A DNA stretch of 7,101 nt from positions 1 to 7,101 of the forward strand of contig CAZFCK010000238.1 in NCBI GenBank assembly GCA_964517355.1, read 5' to 3'. Each line of letters opens with the position of its first letter. Position 1 is the stretch's first letter. This document shows positions 4,726-7,101 of this stretch, in pieces. The DNA is from CAZFCK01 sp964517355 (GTDB lineage: Bacteria > Desulfobacterota > Desulfovibrionia > Desulfovibrionales > Desulfovibrionaceae). Position numbers and translations under genes: made by a program. The notes beneath the pieces were generated by a model, which made no database searches, was not told the origin of the DNA, and was given only the letters and a program-made list of their open reading frames with translations.

Positions 4726-6894
4726 ATGCGTTTCTCACTCAAATTTCTTCTCAGCCTCCTTGGCTTCAGCCTTGTGCCCCTGCTTCTGGTGAGCACCATC
4801 AATCTGCGCTCCCTGCACCGCCAGGGGAAGGCGTTCGCCACCACCGCGCGCGACGAACTCGCCGAAATAGTACGCGACGAGCTGCATTACAGCGTCCAGG
4901 ATTATGCGCAATCCCTGCAGCTTGGCGAACGCTCCCTGATCTTTGCCCTGAGCCTTCTGGTGGAGCATGTCAGCGATGTCTTTGAAGACGAGGTTCCCGC
5001 CACCAGGCGCGCAGACATTTATTTATCGCGCGATTTTTCGGATTCCAGCCTTGCTCCCCAGGATCTGGCGCCTTCCCCACGCCTGTATTCGCTGACCAAA
5101 GAGGGCACCCGCAATCTGGCCCGCTTCAGCCAGCAGCACCCCGCCATGTTGTTGCCCCTCCACGTGGACCCCAAAAATCCCGTCATAGCGCGTGATCTGG
5201 CCGCTCTTGCCGGCATCCGGCCTTTTGCGCGCAGCATAGCCAAAAATCTCGGCACATCCTCTTTCCGCCAGTTCGTTTGCCTGGAAAACGGCATCTGCTC
5301 GGTGTATCCGGGGCACGGCGGTTTTCCCGTGGATTACGATTGCCGCGCGACAGCCTGGTATCGGGAGGCTCTGCAAAACACGGAACCGGTCTGGTCCGGT
5401 CCGTTCAATGATCCCGCCTTGGGCGGCTCAATCTACATGCTGACAACGGCCATACGCGCGGACAACGGCCGCCTTCTCGGCGTCGCCGCCCTGGATTACC
5501 CCCTGAAGCACATCCTTCAAGAGCAGCAGCTCGGCGCCCAGTGGTCCGACAAGGCCCGCTCCTACCTTGTCGGCCTGGAAACCGATCCCAAAACGGGCAA
5601 ACCCGGATTCATCGTCCTTGCCAAACGCGCATACCACGACGAAGCGCTGCCCGTATCCGAAACCGAGGATTATGCCTGGCTCCGCCCCGATAATCCCGCA
5701 GAGACGGCGGCTTTGATCACACAAATGAAAGCCGCCAACTCCGACGTCGCCGAATTCACCATGAACGGCGAGCAACAGATCTGGGCCTTTTCCCGCTACG
5801 GCGTTATGGAAGGGCTGGACATCTTCCTTATCCTCACAGTACCCAAAAACGTTTACATGGAGCTGCCCGACACGTTCAGCCGCCAGGCCCTGGACCTTAT
5901 CCGGAGCCAGGGGCTCGTCGCCTTCGGCGCCCTGCTCGTGGTATCTCTGCTGGTCATCCTCGTGGCCATATACGGTGCGCGTTCAGTGACCCACCCCTTG
6001 CTGGAAATCAGCGGCGCGGCCCGGCGGCTCAGCCAGGGGGATTTTTCCGTGCATCTGGACCTGAAGCTCGGGGACGAGCGCAGCGAACTTGTGCGCGTCA
6101 TCAACGAACTCGGCCCCCGCCTGGCGCATTACATGGACATGCAGCAAGCCATGCTCGTGGCCGAAGAGGTGCAAAGAAGCCTGTTGCCCGCGGGAGCGCC
6201 GCAACTCCCCGGCTACGACATCTCCGGCACCAGCATCTATTGCGACGAGACGGGCGGCGACTACTACGACTTCCTCATGGAGCACACTTCCGAAGGGAGC
6301 GACCATTGCTCAGTTATCGTGGGCGACGTGTCCGGGCACGGCATACCCTCGGCCCTGCTCATGGCCACGGCGCGCGCCCTGCTGCGGGGGCTGATGATCC
6401 TGCCCTTGTCCCTTGCCGAGCGTGTCGGGCTGGTCAACAAAATGCTCACCGAGGACCTTAGCGGCACGGGACGCTTCATGACAATGTATATAGTTGAAAT
6501 AATGCCTGAAAAAGCTCTGGTTCGCTGGGTCCGGGCGGGCCACGATCCCGCACTGTTCTACCATCCGGACACCCAGGAGTTCACCGAACTCGCCGGCCAG
6601 GGCATCCCGCTCGGCGTGCTTGATGATTACGTCTATAATCAATATAGTGCAGACTTCAATAAGCCGGGCAGCATTCTGGTGATCGGCACGGACGGGATCT
6701 GGGAAACGACAGCTCCCGATTCAGTGGGTCACGACGACATGTTCGGCAAACAGCGGTTACAGGACGTCATCCGTATCCATGCGCATCTTGCGGCACGCGA
6801 CATTCAAAACGCGGTATTGGATGCGGTCAACGACTACCGCGGAGGCGGGCGCCAGGCGGACGACATCACCTTGACCGTTATAAAAAAAGCATGA
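4726..6894 (+). CDS. Membrane-anchored Cache-HAMP-SpoIIE/RsbU-type (PP2C) serine phosphatase
   Basis: 722-aa sensor phosphatase. An N-terminal membrane anchor (about 5-26) is followed by a periplasmic region of about 370 residues. Its block around 205-262 (WYREAL, VWSGPF, LLGVAALDYPL) is typical of a double Cache ligand-binding domain. A second TM helix (about 398-416) leads into a HAMP segment (about 417-468; HPLLEISGAARRLSQGDF), a helical linker with the family's EVQRSLLP (481-488), and a C-terminal PP2C domain (about 495-722). The metal-binding acidic motifs are present: GGDYYD (D512), GDVSGHG (D534), GTDGIWE (D656) and ADDIT (D712/D713). Family members dephosphorylate STAS-domain anti-sigma antagonists, or related phosphoserine partners, in partner-switching pathways. 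No STAS protein or HPK-like anti-sigma kinase lies in this window, so the target is unknown. The gene is transcribed divergently from the ABC operon, with 257 bp between the start codons. The length and domain order are those of a complete enzyme. Confidence 0.95.
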   Translation: MRFSLKFLLSLLGFSLVPLLLVSTINLRSLHRQGKAFATTARDELAEIVRDELHYSVQDYAQSLQLGERSLIFALSLLVEHVSDVFEDEVPATRRADIYLSRDFSDSSLAPQDLAPSPRLYSLTKEGTRNLARFSQQHPAMLLPLHVDPKNPVIARDLAALAGIRPFARSIAKNLGTSSFRQFVCLENGICSVYPGHGGFPVDYDCRATAWYREALQNTEPVWSGPFNDPALGGSIYMLTTAIRADNGRLLGVAALDYPLKHILQEQQLGAQWSDKARSYLVGLETDPKTGKPGFIVLAKRAYHDEALPVSETEDYAWLRPDNPAETAALITQMKAANSDVAEFTMNGEQQIWAFSRYGVMEGLDIFLILTVPKNVYMELPDTFSRQALDLIRSQGLVAFGALLVVSLLVILVAIYGARSVTHPLLEISGAARRLSQGDFSVHLDLKLGDERSELVRVINELGPRLAHYMDMQQAMLVAEEVQRSLLPAGAPQLPGYDISGTSIYCDETGGDYYDFLMEHTSEGSDHCSVIVGDVSGHGIPSALLMATARALLRGLMILPLSLAERVGLVNKMLTEDLSGTGRFMTMYIVEIMPEKALVRWVRAGHDPALFYHPDTQEFTELAGQGIPLGVLDDYVYNQYSADFNKPGSILVIGTDGIWETTAPDSVGHDDMFGKQRLQDVIRIHAHLAARDIQNAVLDAVNDYRGGGRQADDITLTVIKKA

Positions 6895-6896
6895 AA

Positions 6897-6916
6897 CGGC
6901 AGACCCTGCCGCTTTT
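6897..6916 (+). terminator. Probable intrinsic terminator after the phosphatase gene
   Basis: A perfect 6-bp GC-rich stem (CGGCAG 6897-6902 / CTGCCG 6906-6911) with an ACC loop is followed by CTTTTC. It begins 2 nt after the TGA stop at 6892-6894. The T-run is short (four T), so termination may be partial; the adjacent repeat adds three further hairpins. Confidence 0.6.
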
Positions 6917-6919
6917 CGC

Positions 6920-7024
6920 TAGCGCATTTTCGCCTTGAAACAAGGCTCTCCCCTGAAACAATTTCCAATTGTTCCAGGGAAATGCATAAGAGCATCTAGC
7001 GCTTTTCAAGCGTGAGATGCTCTA
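6920..7024. repeat. 105-bp structured intergenic repeat, copy 2
   Basis: Exact copy of the block at 91-195, same orientation, offset 6829 bp. The hairpins fall at 6932-6946, 6951-6979 and 6989-7023. It begins 25 bp after the phosphatase stop codon and 3 bp after the terminator T-run. Perfect identity between two non-coding copies suggests recent dispersal, gene conversion or constrained function rather than old duplication. Confidence 0.9.
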
Positions 7025-7101
7025 ATGTTAAAAACAGGCCCTCGTCTTTTTTATGGCGTCCAGGGGCCTCCCCTGGTCGTCGTGCGGGCGCGAAAGCCCG
7101 C
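7025..7101. other. Right flank: hairpin-rich, no gene seen
   Basis: No credible coding start or end is seen. Two further hairpins are present: 7060-7076 (CCAGGGG/CCCCTGG, CCT loop) and 7084-7101 (GCGGGC/GCCCGC, loop GCGAAA), the last cut by or ending at the window edge. Read on the minus strand, a GGGCCT followed by a T-run near 7030-7042 could belong to the terminator of a leftward gene outside the window, but the matching arm is about 28 nt away, so this is weak. Confidence 0.3.

Noticed and set aside
4469..4738. A 90-codon upstream extension of the ABC exporter frame, to the ATG at 4738
   Set aside because: It would cover the whole divergent control region and overlap the phosphatase start. 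Its residues look like no leader or domain, and a good AGGAG precedes the internal ATG at 4468.
3536..4792. A + strand open frame of 418 codons opposite the transporter membrane domain
   Set aside because: It is the antisense image of the TM region, runs through the intergenic control region into the phosphatase gene, and has no family features.
91..7024. Composite transposon bounded by the two 105-bp repeats
   Set aside because: The repeats encode no transposase, none lies between them, and their structure fits a dispersed intergenic element. Recombination between them is possible but is not evidence of a transposon.

Overview
The window holds a compact four-gene locus from what looks like a Gram-negative bacterium with moderately high GC. 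The gene types and the structured intergenic repeat remind me of Desulfovibrionaceae. That placement is an impression from memory, not shown by the sequence. There are no rRNA, tRNA, CRISPR or transposase genes.

Layout. Positions 1-90 carry little: a strong hairpin and perhaps the last codons of a rightward gene. A 105-bp repeat lies at 91-195, and an identical copy in the same orientation lies at 6920-7024, so the pair brackets the whole locus. Between them are three leftward genes, read from right to left: an ABC exporter (4468 to 1931), a small stand-alone cyclic-nucleotide-binding-fold protein overlapping it by 32 bp (1962 to 1429), and a PNKP-type metallophosphatase (1384 to 206). They are tightly packed and probably one operon. 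Divergent from them is a membrane-anchored Cache-HAMP-SpoIIE/RsbU (PP2C) phosphatase (4726 to 6894), followed by a probable intrinsic terminator. The 257-bp divergent intergenic region (4469-4725) should hold both promoters; only weak candidates and an inverted repeat next to the phosphatase RBS can be seen.

Most notable points. (1) The ABC protein has about 316 residues between its Q-loop and its LSGGQ signature, against about 57 in Sav1866 or MsbA. The extra stretch contains two further degenerate copies of the Q-loop/helical-subdomain entry motif, so this subdomain appears triplicated. (2) The metallophosphatase lines up along its whole length with the kinase plus phosphatase part of bacterial RNA-repair PNKP, but the kinase P-loop is gone and there is no ligase domain. 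(3) The cNMP-fold protein keeps the phosphate-binding Arg position but has Gly where CRP has its ribose-binding Glu, and it has no DNA-binding domain.

How they may work together (inference). The SpoIIE-type enzyme senses a periplasmic ligand through its Cache domain and dephosphorylates a partner, usually a STAS anti-anti-sigma protein, which is not in this window. The ABC exporter and the cNMP-fold protein are translationally coupled and plausibly form one regulated transporter. The role of the PNKP-like phosphatase in this set is unknown.
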